A DNA stretch of 48,527 bases, from contig JALTBO010000098.1 in the NCBI GenBank assembly GCA_027075275.1, positions 14,742 through 63,268 of the forward strand. The letters run 5' to 3'. Both the position numbers and the translations under genes were made by a program. The stretch's first letter is position 1. Each line of letters opens with the position of its first letter. Source of the stretch: Desulfurobacteriaceae bacterium (GTDB lineage: Bacteria > Aquificota > Aquificia > Desulfurobacteriales > Desulfurobacteriaceae). The notes under the pieces are model-generated. The model ran no database searches, was not told the DNA's origin, and saw only the letters and a list, made by a program, of their open reading frames with translations. Of the stretch, positions 1 through 8,653 are shown piece by piece.

Positions 1-437
1 ATAACGTTGGGGAGCTCCTTCGGGCCCGGGGCCACGAGTACGGCTCAACAACGGGAAGGCCGAGGCGCTGCGGCTGGTTAGATCTCTTTGCAGTTAAGTT
101 CTCCGTTATGGTGAACGACCTTGACGGAGTTGTCATCACAAAGCTTGACGTTTTAGACGCCTTTGACGAGATAAAGGTCTGCGTAGGATACGAGCTTGAC
201 GGCGAGGTTATAGATAGGTTCCCGTCAACAGCTAAGGAGCTCTCCAGTGTTAAGCCGATATACGAAACTCTGCCTGGATGGAAAACTGAAACTACCCACG
301 TGAAGAGGTGGGATGACCTGCCCAAAGAGGCTCAGAACTTTATAAGGTTCATTGAAGACTACCTCGGAATTCCCGTTCCAATGGTTTCAACGGGGCCGCA
401 GAGGGACGAAACGATTACCTGCTGCGAGCTCTGGTAG
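1..437 (+). CDS. purA: Adenylosuccinate synthetase, C-terminal part (5' end outside window)
   Basis: Frame 3 is open from the window edge: NVGELLRARGHEYGSTTGRPRRCGWLDLFAVKFSVMVNDLDGVVITKLDVLDAFDEIKVCVGYELDG...ISTGP-like VSTGPQRDETI, typical PurA C-terminus. The ORF track starts only at the internal Met at 108. Confidence 0.95.
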   Translation, partial: NVGELLRARGHEYGSTTGRPRRCGWLDLFAVKFSVMVNDLDGVVITKLDVLDAFDEIKVCVGYELDGEVIDRFPSTAKELSSVKPIYETLPGWKTETTHVKRWDDLPKEAQNFIRFIEDYLGIPVPMVSTGPQRDETITCCELW

Positions 438-1365
438 CTTCCAGCACTTTAAACTTTCTTCCCATGTCAACAAGGAGCATTAAGGCCTGGGGAGCTCCCC
501 CGGGCTCTAAAATTTTTTCAATTCCGTTTTCAAGAAGAAAGGAGCTCTGGTGAGTTAGCTTTTCAACTGTAAAACCTGTTCTTTCAAGGGTAGAGCTCAG
601 GTAGTCAAAGTCAACAAGGGCTGTTAGGTCTGTCTCTCCTGGGTAGCTCAAGTAGTCTTCAACCAACCTGTTTCTCCTGAAGGCCCTGAAGCTCTTTCTT
701 CCTGAGATTTCTCTGCACTTTCCGCCGTAGTCAAAGGTTATGAACAGCCCTCTTTTCAGTTTTTCAGAGAGCTCCCTCAAAAACTCCTCCCAGCCGATAA
801 AAAAGCAGTATTCTTCGCCCTCTCCTATCTGACAGGGAATTTCTCCGCTGAAAGGTACTGCATCCTCGTAGAGCTCCCCATTCTTCTCTCTTACTACAAC
901 CTCGCGGAGCTCCCCGTTCAAATTTTTAATTCTCTTAAAGGGAAATGCATCAAAGAACTCGTTTGAGATAACAATTCCCTCAAAAGGTTCAACTTCTTTC
1001 AGGCTTTTAACCCAGTTTATACCTTTGAGCCAATCAGGTTTTTCCCTTACCTCTAAGATCGTGTAGCTCTCAGGATTTAGCGTTTCAACAATATCCTTTG
1101 CCAGGAATCCCTTTCCGCCGCCGAGCTCTAGGATTTTTAAAGGCAGGGAGAGTTCCTCTGCCCTCCTTTTCAGGTAATCTGCAACAGTTTTCCCGAAGCT
1201 CTCTGAAACCTCTGGAGCCGTTACAAAGTCTTCTGCAGGGTTAGCTCCGGTTCTCTTTCTTGTGTAGTAGCCGAACTCTGGGTCGTAAAGGCAGATTTCA
1301 ACGAACCTGTCAAATGGTATGAAGCCTTTTTCTCTTATCTCTTTAACTATCTTCTCCTTCAACAT
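415..1365 (-). CDS. SAM-dependent methyltransferase, MidA/NDUFAF7 (DUF185) family
   Basis: FIPFDRFVEICLYDPEFGYYTRK and ILELGGGKGFLAKDI motif I; family architecture. Confidence 0.85.
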   Translation of the reverse strand: MLKEKIVKEIREKGFIPFDRFVEICLYDPEFGYYTRKRTGANPAEDFVTAPEVSESFGKTVADYLKRRAEELSLPLKILELGGGKGFLAKDIVETLNPESYTILEVREKPDWLKGINWVKSLKEVEPFEGIVISNEFFDAFPFKRIKNLNGELREVVVREKNGELYEDAVPFSGEIPCQIGEGEEYCFFIGWEEFLRELSEKLKRGLFITFDYGGKCREISGRKSFRAFRRNRLVEDYLSYPGETDLTALVDFDYLSSTLERTGFTVEKLTHQSSFLLENGIEKILEPGGAPQALMLLVDMGRKFKVLEATRARSR

Positions 1366-2369
1366 GCCATATATGTTGCTCCTTCCCGTTTTACAAGGTT
1401 TTTAAGCTCAAGCTTTGTGAGGATAATGGAGATTTTCCGGGGGTCTCTTCCTGTTATCTGTGAAATCTGGTCTGCCGTTAAAGGTTTTTCTAAAAGAAGC
1501 TGGTAAACTTCTCTGAGTTCCTCAGGAATTTCTCTTTCGGTTTTCGCCTTTTTGAGCTGTGGAACTATCTCAAAAATCTCGTTGAAGTCTGTTAAGGGAG
1601 GAGCTCCCTCCTTTATCAGCCTGTTTGTTCCCCTGCTGAAAGGAGAGTCTATACTTCCCGGAACGGCTAGAACCTCTTTTCCCTGCTCTAATGCGTAGTT
1701 AACGGTTATAAAAGTTCCGCTTTTCTCTGCCGCCTCAACTACAACCACGCATTCTGAGAGGCCGCTTACTATTCTGTTCCTCCTGGGGAAGAACTCCTTT
1801 CTGGCCTTTGTCCCGAGAGGAAACTCAGAGATAACAGCTCCACCTTTCTCTACTATTCTTTCTGCTAAGGATTTGTTTTCAAAGGGGTAGACCATATCAA
1901 CGGAGCTCCCAAGAACCGCCACAGTGTTTCCGCCGCCGGAGAGAGCTCCCCTGTGTGCGGCGCTGTCAATTCCCAGCGCAAGTCCGCTTACAACGGTTAT
2001 TTCGTTTTCCGAGAGGAACTTTCCGAGCCTGAAGGCAACGCTCCTTCCGTATGAGGAACACCTCCTTGAGCCTACAACTGCAACTGCCGGTTCCTCTTTC
2101 AGCTCTCCCCTGATGTAGAGAACTACAGGTGGTTGAGAGATGTTGAGGAGCTTTTTGGGGTAGTTTTTAGACGTAAACGGAACGATTTTGACTCCTAATT
2201 CCTCGGCCTTTTTTATCTCTTTTTCTGCCAGTTTAACTTCCTGGGAAATCTCTATTTTTTCTCTCTCTATTCCCTCTTTTAATGAACCGTAGTCATCAAT
2301 TAGCTTTTTAATTCTGTGAAAACCATAACCTTTTTTAAGTGAGAGAGCTAAAATTAAAAGGAGCTCCAT
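1359..2369 (-). CDS. dprA: DNA-processing protein DprA (Smf)
   Basis: VAVVGSRRCSSYGRSVA, VVSGLALGIDSAAHRGAL, Rossmann fold plus C-terminal winged helix. Confidence 0.95.
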   Translation of the reverse strand: MELLLILALSLKKGYGFHRIKKLIDDYGSLKEGIEREKIEISQEVKLAEKEIKKAEELGVKIVPFTSKNYPKKLLNISQPPVVLYIRGELKEEPAVAVVGSRRCSSYGRSVAFRLGKFLSENEITVVSGLALGIDSAAHRGALSGGGNTVAVLGSSVDMVYPFENKSLAERIVEKGGAVISEFPLGTKARKEFFPRRNRIVSGLSECVVVVEAAEKSGTFITVNYALEQGKEVLAVPGSIDSPFSRGTNRLIKEGAPPLTDFNEIFEIVPQLKKAKTEREIPEELREVYQLLLEKPLTADQISQITGRDPRKISIILTKLELKNLVKREGATYMAC

Positions 2370-2971
2370 CAGATTAACCTTATGGCAGAGAGAGTTCGCT
2401 TATCCGTTTTCTCTTTCCTGTAAGAGAAGAACCTGTCGTTGTTGCAGAAAGAACAAAGATTTAAGTCTTCAATTTCAGGAACACCTGCGGCTTTCAACTG
2501 TAGTTTGTTTGCTTTCTTTAAGTCAAACAGGAATTTTCCCCCTCCTATCTCCTGAAAACACCTCTTATACTCATTAGGGAAGAGTTTATAAACGTCTTCT
2601 CCTACTTCATAACACTTTCCGCAGATTCCCACTCCTAAAATGGCCTTTTTCACTCTGGAAAACCTGTTTATGTAGGAAACTGCGTTGAAAGTTATCCCCT
2701 TTAGCGTTCCTCTCCATCCAGCGTGAACTACTCCCGCAACCCCCTCTCCTATCAGGAAAACTGGAAGACAGTCTGCTGTCAGAACCCCTATCCAGAGGTT
2801 CTTTGTGTCTGTTATGAGCCCGTCTGCTACAGGGGGTCTTTGCGGAACGGAACCTACAAAGGATACGTTGGCCTCGTGAACCTGAACGGGAGTAATTACG
2901 GGAAACCCTTTTATTTCCTTTATTTCTCTGCCGTCCTCTGGTTTTTCTGATATGAAAATTTCGTATTCCAT
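2369..2971 (-). CDS. pgeF: Peptidoglycan editing factor PgeF / YfiH-type laccase-domain protein
   Basis: LTADCLPVFL, AGVVHAGWRGT, CSFCNNDRFFSYRKEKTDKR. Confidence 0.92.
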   Translation of the reverse strand: MEYEIFISEKPEDGREIKEIKGFPVITPVQVHEANVSFVGSVPQRPPVADGLITDTKNLWIGVLTADCLPVFLIGEGVAGVVHAGWRGTLKGITFNAVSYINRFSRVKKAILGVGICGKCYEVGEDVYKLFPNEYKRCFQEIGGGKFLFDLKKANKLQLKAAGVPEIEDLNLCSFCNNDRFFSYRKEKTDKRTLSAIRLI

Positions 2972-2988
2972 AGTGATAAAATTTTATC
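2972..2988. promoter_or_regulatory. Compact divergent promoter: perfect palindrome GATAAAATTTTATC between two start codons
   Basis: Read directly: cat-agtGATAAAATTTTATC-atg; TAAAAT -10-like element on each strand within 6-9 nt of each start codon. Confidence 0.5.
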
Positions 2989-3387
2989 ATGGCTGTTCTG
3001 GTTTTAAGGGTTGAGAAGAAAAGAAGAAAAGTGCCCCCTCTCTATTTCCTCACACCTTTACAGCAGTTCTGTCTGTTTGAGGAAACTTTCTCACAAATGC
3101 TGGACTCTTTAGACAGAAAAAGAATTACCAACAGGGCTCTTGTTGAGCTTATTGACAGGAAGGGCTGGAAAAAGCTGAGGGTTTTGAGGAAAAAGTTTGA
3201 AAAACTTGATGGAGCTTCCTTAAAGAAGCGTAAGGCCGTTTACAACGCTTTTTACAGGGTTTTCCAGAGGCTCCAGTGGGCACTTGATTCCGGGAGTGAA
3301 AGGGAGATTGAGCTGAAGGTTTGGCTCACCTCCTCTTTAGACTACCTCTGTGAGTTTGTTGAAGTTTTAGAGGGAATGGATGACTGA
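2989..3387 (+). CDS. Hypothetical basic helical protein
   Basis: ORF 132 aa, overlaps next ORF by 8 nt; no family recognised. Confidence 0.75.
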   Translation: MAVLVLRVEKKRRKVPPLYFLTPLQQFCLFEETFSQMLDSLDRKRITNRALVELIDRKGWKKLRVLRKKFEKLDGASLKKRKAVYNAFYRVFQRLQWALDSGSEREIELKVWLTSSLDYLCEFVEVLEGMDD

Positions 3388-3730
3388 AGTTTCAAGCAGA
3401 TGGGTTCTTCAGGAGGTTTTTGTTGACCCCTCTATAGAAGGGGTTAGTGAGTGCACTCTTAACCTCTCTGTGGTTTCAGAGGTTCTTGAGGGGAGTGGAA
3501 ACAGGTATAAGGTTGCCGTGGAGCTCTCCGGATCAGTGGTTGGAGACCAGTTTCAGGTTGCCAACCTGCGGTTTGTAAACGTCTCTGTTGTTGAGGTAAA
3601 GCCGGGAACGAGGAAGAAGACAGTTCTGAATAGAGTTGAAAAGGCAAAGGAGGGGGAGCTCCTCTCATTTCTTCCTGTCTACCTTTTAAAAGCCGGAATC
3701 TTTTTAAAGGAAGTTCACCGTGAGCTGTAG
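3380..3730 (+). CDS. Hypothetical protein, weakly SecB-like in pattern
   Basis: ORF 116 aa translationally coupled to neighbours; alternating beta pattern (LNLSVVSEVL..YKVAVELSGSVV), SecB resemblance weak. Confidence 0.7.
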   Translation: MTEVSSRWVLQEVFVDPSIEGVSECTLNLSVVSEVLEGSGNRYKVAVELSGSVVGDQFQVANLRFVNVSVVEVKPGTRKKTVLNRVEKAKEGELLSFLPVYLLKAGIFLKEVHREL

Positions 3731-4418
3731 CTGCAGAGATGGAAAGAGGCTCTCTTCACTCTTAACGGAGGAGATTGAGGAATTTTTGGGAGCTCTCTCC
3801 AAAAACCCTAAAGCTTTTTCCCTTCTCCTTGAAGTTGTAAACAGCTTCAGACCAACAGATTCTCTGCAGGTTAAGGCTGAAAGGGTCTTCCTGGCAGTTA
3901 AAGATATGGTTGAGCTTGGACTTATAAGTTTTTCGTCTGCCGAGAGAGTTTTGAAAACCCTTAAAGCATTTTTCCTCTCGGGAGACCGCAGGAGGGGAGA
4001 CCTTTTAGAGGTTCTGGTTTCAAAGCTTGGTCCTTTCACCTTTAAAGGTAGGTATAGGAGAGTTAATCAGTGTAAAGTTTATAGGAAAAGAAAAAAGCTC
4101 TCAGACAAAGAGATAGACGTTGCCTTTTCCGGGAAAGAAGTTTTAGAGCTCCACGAGTGTAAGGCAAACATGGTTCGCCAGTGGAGAGACCCGTTAAGGC
4201 GGGGAAAGAGAGGAGGCAAGCTCAAGTTTCTCAACTCACTTCCTCAGGAATGTAAAAACGGCAGGAAAATAGTTCCCTGCTGCAGCGGTTTAGACGGGGA
4301 GTTTGCCTGCCAGTACGTTCAGATGGTCTTAAAGTTTTACAACTACCGACGGATTAAGGTTTTCGGGAGGAGGGAGCTCCTTCAGAAGTTCAGAGAGAAA
4401 CTCTCCCGAAAAGGTTAA
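3720..4418 (+). CDS. Putative PD-(D/E)XK-superfamily nuclease-like protein
   Basis: KEIDVAFSGKEVLELHECKANM resembles the D-x(n)-ExK core; Cys-rich; overlaps previous ORF. Confidence 0.5.
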   Translation: MSCSCRDGKRLSSLLTEEIEEFLGALSKNPKAFSLLLEVVNSFRPTDSLQVKAERVFLAVKDMVELGLISFSSAERVLKTLKAFFLSGDRRRGDLLEVLVSKLGPFTFKGRYRRVNQCKVYRKRKKLSDKEIDVAFSGKEVLELHECKANMVRQWRDPLRRGKRGGKLKFLNSLPQECKNGRKIVPCCSGLDGEFACQYVQMVLKFYNYRRIKVFGRRELLQKFREKLSRKG

Positions 4419-4450
4419 AATTTCTCCTCAAACTCTTTAGAGAGAGAACT

Positions 4451-4543
4451 GTGGATACGAAACTCTTAGAGCTTATTGTTATATTTATCGTCGGATTTAC
4501 AGGGTCAATGGTATTTCTCTACTTTGTTCTGAAGAAACTCTAA
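4451..4543 (+). CDS. Candidate 30-aa single-TM microprotein (not in ORF track)
   Basis: GTG-start frame MDTKLLELIVIFIVGFTGSMVFLYFVLKKL*, purine-rich agagaga upstream, immediately before guaA. Confidence 0.4.
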   Translation: MDTKLLELIVIFIVGFTGSMVFLYFVLKKL

Positions 4544-4555
4544 TCGGGAGAGGTT

Positions 4556-6112
4556 ATGGCCGTTAAAGACATCCACGAGAGCAAGATACTCATCTTAGAC
4601 TTCGGCTCACAGTACACTCAGCTAATAGCCAGAAGGCTCAGGGAGAAGCACGTTTACTGCGAGATCCACCCCTACAACACTCCTATTGAAAAGATTAAAG
4701 AGTTTAATCCAAAGGGAATTATCCTCTCAGGAGGGCCTGCAAGCGTTTACGCTCCAGATTCTCCAAAAGTGAGCAAAGAACTTTTTGACCTTGGAGTTCC
4801 CGTTTTAGGAATCTGCTACGGAATGCAGCTCATAACATACCTTTTCGGCGGAGAAGTTGTAAGGGCTGAGAGGCACGAGTATGGAAGGGCGGAGCTCCAC
4901 GTTTTAGACAGCTCAGACCTCTTCTACGGCCTGCCGGACAGGTTTACAGTCTGGATGAGCCACGGAGACAGGGTTTTAAAAATACCGGAAGGATTTGAGC
5001 CGATAGCGGAAACTGAGAACGCCCCCTACGCTGCAATTAGGAATAAAGAGAGAAAAATCTTCGGAGTCCAGTTCCACCCCGAAGTAAAACACACACAGTT
5101 CGGAGACAGAATCCTTGAAAACTTCGCCGTCAGGATCTGCGGCTGCGAGCAGACCTGGACGATGCACAACTTCATTGAGTATGAGATAGAGAAAATCAGG
5201 AAAACCGTTGGAGATAAGAACGTAATCTGCGCCCTCTCAGGAGGCGTTGACTCATCAGTAGTTGCAGCGCTTCTCCACAGAGCTATTGGAGACCAGCTCT
5301 ATCCGATTTTTGTTGACACAGGTCTTTTGAGGAAAGGAGAGAGGGAGTCTGTAGAGAGGACTTTTAAAGAGAAGTTCCACATGAAAAACTTTAGAGTTGT
5401 TGATGCTTCAGACCTCTTTTTAGAGAGGCTGAAGGGAGTTACAGACCCGGAACAGAAGAGGAAGATAATCGGCCACACCTTTATTGAGGTATTTGAGCAA
5501 GAGGCGAAGAAAATACCAAACGCAGAGTTCTTAGCTCAGGGAACGCTCTACCCGGATGTAATTGAGAGCGTTTCTGTTAAAGGACCATCAGCAACGATTA
5601 AGTCCCACCACAACGTTGGAGGGCTTCCCGAGAGGCTCAACTTTAAGCTGATTGAACCACTGAGGGAGCTCTTTAAGGACGAGGTAAGGGAGCTCGGTAA
5701 GGAGTTAGGCCTTCCAGATGAAATCATTAAGAGGCAGCCTTTCCCCGGCCCCGGCCTTGCAATCAGGATAATCGGAGAGGTTAAGCCTGAGTACCTGAAG
5801 ATACTGAGGGAGGCAGACGCCATCGTTTTAGAGGAGATAAAGAAAGCAGGCCTCTACGACAAGATATGGCAGTCCTTTGCCGTTTTCCTGCCCATCCAGA
5901 CTGTTGGAGTTATGGGAGACGTGAGAACCTACGACTACGTAATAGCCGTTAGAGCAGTTGAGAGCACAGACGGAATGACTGCAGACTGGGTAAAGCTTCC
6001 CTACGACCTTTTAGAGAGGATATCAAACAGGATAATCAACGAGGTTGAGGGAGTTAACAGAGTTGTCTACGACATTACCTCAAAACCACCCGGAACAATT
6101 GAGTGGGAGTAG
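4556..6112 (+). CDS. guaA: GMP synthase (glutamine-hydrolysing)
   Basis: GATase [24 protein letters not shown]-terminal KPPGTIEWE. Confidence 0.98.
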   Translation: MAVKDIHESKILILDFGSQYTQLIARRLREKHVYCEIHPYNTPIEKIKEFNPKGIILSGGPASVYAPDSPKVSKELFDLGVPVLGICYGMQLITYLFGGEVVRAERHEYGRAELHVLDSSDLFYGLPDRFTVWMSHGDRVLKIPEGFEPIAETENAPYAAIRNKERKIFGVQFHPEVKHTQFGDRILENFAVRICGCEQTWTMHNFIEYEIEKIRKTVGDKNVICALSGGVDSSVVAALLHRAIGDQLYPIFVDTGLLRKGERESVERTFKEKFHMKNFRVVDASDLFLERLKGVTDPEQKRKIIGHTFIEVFEQEAKKIPNAEFLAQGTLYPDVIESVSVKGPSATIKSHHNVGGLPERLNFKLIEPLRELFKDEVRELGKELGLPDEIIKRQPFPGPGLAIRIIGEVKPEYLKILREADAIVLEEIKKAGLYDKIWQSFAVFLPIQTVGVMGDVRTYDYVIAVRAVESTDGMTADWVKLPYDLLERISNRIINEVEGVNRVVYDITSKPPGTIEWE

Positions 6113-6114
6113 TT

Positions 6115-7017
6115 ATGGACGTTCTAGATAGGATAAAGGAGCTGAAAGAGGAGAAGAACGCTGTAATTCTTGCTCACTACTACGTTGACGGAGCCATTCA
6201 GGACGTTGCAGACTTTGTTGGAGACTCTTTAGAGCTTGCAAGGAAGGCTAAGGAAACAGAGGCAGACATTATCGTCTTCTGCGGCGTCTACTTTATGGCC
6301 GAAACGGCAAAGGTTTTAAACCCCAACAGAAAAGTTCTGATTCCCTACTACAAGGCCGGCTGCCTCATGGCAGACATGGCAATAGCTGAAGAAATCAAAG
6401 AATTCAGAGAGAAGAACCCTGAATACGCCGTTGTAACCTACGTAAACAGCTCTGCAGACGTTAAGGCCGTTTCAGATATTTGCTGTACCTCTGCAAACGC
6501 CATGAAGATCGTTGAATCTTTAGACGCAGAGAAGATTCTCTTCGTTCCAGACAAAAACCTTGGCTCCTACGTTGCAGAAAAGGTTAAGGGAAAAGAGATA
6601 AAGCTCTGGAGCGGCTACTGCCCCGTTCACCAGAAACTCACTCCGGAAGAGGTGAAGAGGGTTAAGGAGGAGAACCCCGACGCCGTTTTCGTTGTCCACC
6701 CCGAGTGCAGAAAAGAGGTAAGAGATCTGGCAGACTTTATAGGGAGCACCTCACAGATTGTCAGGTTTGTTAAAGAGACAGATGCAAAGAAGGTTATTGT
6801 TGGAACAGAGAAAGGAACGATTCATCAGCTTAAGAAACTGAGGCCGGACGTAGAGTTTATTCCCGCCTACAGCGAGTTTGTCTGCGACCAGATGAAGATG
6901 ATTACAGTTGAGAGGCTCCTTAAAGCCCTTGAGAGGGAGCAGTTTGAGGTTCACGTTGACCCTGAGGTTGCTAAAAGCGCCAGGAGGGCCATTGAGAGGA
7001 TGCTGGAGGTTAGATAG
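6115..7017 (+). CDS. nadA: Quinolinate synthase
   Basis: NAVILAHYYVDGAIQDVADFVGDSL, conserved Cys residues, VGTEKGTIHQL; ORF track start 6103 adjusted to ATG 6115. Confidence 0.97.
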   Translation: MDVLDRIKELKEEKNAVILAHYYVDGAIQDVADFVGDSLELARKAKETEADIIVFCGVYFMAETAKVLNPNRKVLIPYYKAGCLMADMAIAEEIKEFREKNPEYAVVTYVNSSADVKAVSDICCTSANAMKIVESLDAEKILFVPDKNLGSYVAEKVKGKEIKLWSGYCPVHQKLTPEEVKRVKEENPDAVFVVHPECRKEVRDLADFIGSTSQIVRFVKETDAKKVIVGTEKGTIHQLKKLRPDVEFIPAYSEFVCDQMKMITVERLLKALEREQFEVHVDPEVAKSARRAIERMLEVR

Positions 7018-7472
7018 TGGAGAAGAGGGAGTTTAGAGTTAAGCAGGATATTCTCTTTATTGCAGTTCCGCTGATTTTTGACTTTCTGTTTCTGATTGGA
7101 GCTCTCTTCCTCTCCTCGCCGTGGAAGTGGATTCTCTCTGCTTTAGCCCTCATCTTTGCTGGAGTTGTCATCTGGCAGTCAAGACCTTTCCTCAAAAACT
7201 TTGAGCTTATTCTCACTCCAAAAGGTCTGAAAATCAGGGATTTTAGAGGGAAAACGGTTAGAGAGGTTGAGTGGAAGAAGGTTGAGGCGGCCGCTGCTGG
7301 CTACAAGAAGACCTGGCTCATCTACACCTACAGTTTCTACTTCAGGGTTAGAGGAGACGAGGACGTTCTCTTCGGCCTTGTTACGAGAGAGCAGGGATTG
7401 ACAGGGAAGTTCCAGCAGTTTATGAAGGTCTTTGTAAGGAAGAAGATTCCAGTTCAGGTTGTTAAGGCATGA
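7017..7472 (+). CDS. Hypothetical membrane protein (two TM helices plus PH-like soluble domain)
   Basis: Hydrophobic N-terminus, GTG start overlapping nadA stop. Confidence 0.7.
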   Translation: MEKREFRVKQDILFIAVPLIFDFLFLIGALFLSSPWKWILSALALIFAGVVIWQSRPFLKNFELILTPKGLKIRDFRGKTVREVEWKKVEAAAAGYKKTWLIYTYSFYFRVRGDEDVLFGLVTREQGLTGKFQQFMKVFVRKKIPVQVVKA

Positions 7473-7528
7473 TTTTCAGGGTATATTTGAGATATATTGA
7501 TAACGATTCTCAGGAAGAGGTGGGTTAA

Positions 7529-7945
7529 TTGAAAGAGACCTCTACAAGGTTGGTTCTCCACTTTCCAAAGGAGACGTGGGACAAACCGGTTATCTACAAA
7601 TTAGTTAAGGACTACGACTTAGTTGTTAATATCTTGAGAGCCGAGATACTTCCAAAGATGGAAGGCTCCGCCGTTGTGGAGCTCCGCGGAGACAGAAAGA
7701 AAATAGGTGAAGCCGTAAAGTTCCTGCGGAGCCTCAAGATAAAGCTGAAACCCTTGGAGCTTGACATATTCAGAGAAGACGAGAAGTGCGTTCACTGTGG
7801 AGCCTGTATAGCTCCCTGCCCAACAAACGCCTTCTACTTAGACCCTAAAACCTACAGGGTTGAGTTCAACAAAGATAAGTGCGTAGGCTGCGGCCACTGC
7901 ATCCCCGCCTGCCCTCTAAGAATCATCTACTCGGCAGAGTTTTAA
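7529..7945 (+). CDS. NIL-domain plus 2[4Fe-4S] ferredoxin protein
   Basis: CVHCGACIAPCPTNAFY and CVGCGHCIPACPL; N-terminal NIL-like domain; TTG start. Confidence 0.9.
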   Translation: MKETSTRLVLHFPKETWDKPVIYKLVKDYDLVVNILRAEILPKMEGSAVVELRGDRKKIGEAVKFLRSLKIKLKPLELDIFREDEKCVHCGACIAPCPTNAFYLDPKTYRVEFNKDKCVGCGHCIPACPLRIIYSAEF

Positions 7946-8042
7946 TTTCATCTGATTTTTGGTTTATCCGCCTGCCTTTACTCAATTTGATAATTAACTG
8001 CTGAAGTCATAAGTTGATTTTCGAACCTATCTGGAGGCAAAT

Positions 8043-8285
8043 TTGAGAACCTATACAATTCGGCTGGACGACCGGTTCTTTGAGTTGCTTGAAGAACTTT
8101 CAAGGAAAACGAGAGCTCCCAAAAGTTCTGTTGTGAAGAGAGCTCTTCTTCTTTATAAACAAGAGCTTGAGAAAGAGGAAATGCTAAGGAATTTAATTGA
8201 ATCTGCTGAAGAACTTTCCAATGACCCTGAAAATCTGAAAGATATTGTAGAGTTAGAGGGAACGGTATCTGATGGGCTTGATTAG
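8043..8285 (+). CDS. Ribbon-helix-helix antitoxin
   Basis: RTYTIRLDDRFFELLEELSRKTRAPKSSVVKRAL RHH pattern; GGAGG upstream of TTG start. Confidence 0.85.
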   Translation: MRTYTIRLDDRFFELLEELSRKTRAPKSSVVKRALLLYKQELEKEEMLRNLIESAEELSNDPENLKDIVELEGTVSDGLD

Positions 8286-8622
8286 GGGAGGTATTTACTT
8301 AGCAAAACTCAGTCCTACAAAGGGAGCAGAACCTGGAAAGATAAGACCTGTAGTTATTGTTCAGAGGCAGGAAATTCTTGAAATATATCCTACTGTTCTT
8401 GTAGTTCCTTTAACCTCAAACTTAAAGGGTAAGTATCCTATGAGGCTTTTTATTAAAGCGAGGGAAAGACTTGAGAAAGATTCGGCTATTATGGTAGACC
8501 AGATGAGAGCCATTGACGTATCAAGGCTTATCCCGGATAGGATAGCTTCTCTTACGGTGGAAGAGATGGAGAAGTTGGAAAAAGCTATTTGCTTTTTTAT
8601 CGGATCTGATGACAGAATTTAA
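8272..8622 (+). CDS. MazF/PemK-family endoribonuclease toxin
   Basis: RGGIYLAKLSPTKGAEPGKIRPVVIVQ...VVPLTS...DQMRAIDVSRL; overlaps antitoxin ORF. Confidence 0.93.
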   Translation: MGLIRGGIYLAKLSPTKGAEPGKIRPVVIVQRQEILEIYPTVLVVPLTSNLKGKYPMRLFIKARERLEKDSAIMVDQMRAIDVSRLIPDRIASLTVEEMEKLEKAICFFIGSDDRI

Positions 8623-8624
8623 AG

Positions 8625-8644
8625 AGACCGGCAAAAGCCGGTCT
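8625..8644. terminator. Hairpin AGACCGGC-AAAA-GCCGGTCT between convergent genes
   Basis: 8-bp perfect stem read directly; no strong U-tract. Confidence 0.6.
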
Positions 8645-8653
8645 GGATTTCAG

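Noticed and set aside
2607-2990. 127-aa minus-strand ORF inside pgeF
   Set aside because: Alternate frame of a clear pgeF gene; low-complexity Arg/Ser-rich translation typical of shadow ORFs.
3380-3730. Firm SecB / toxin-antitoxin-chaperone assignment
   Set aside because: Resemblance too weak without a profile search.
8043-8622. RHH/MazF toxin-antitoxin pair as a novel system
   Set aside because: Standard MazEF/PemIK-type architecture; annotated as a feature only.
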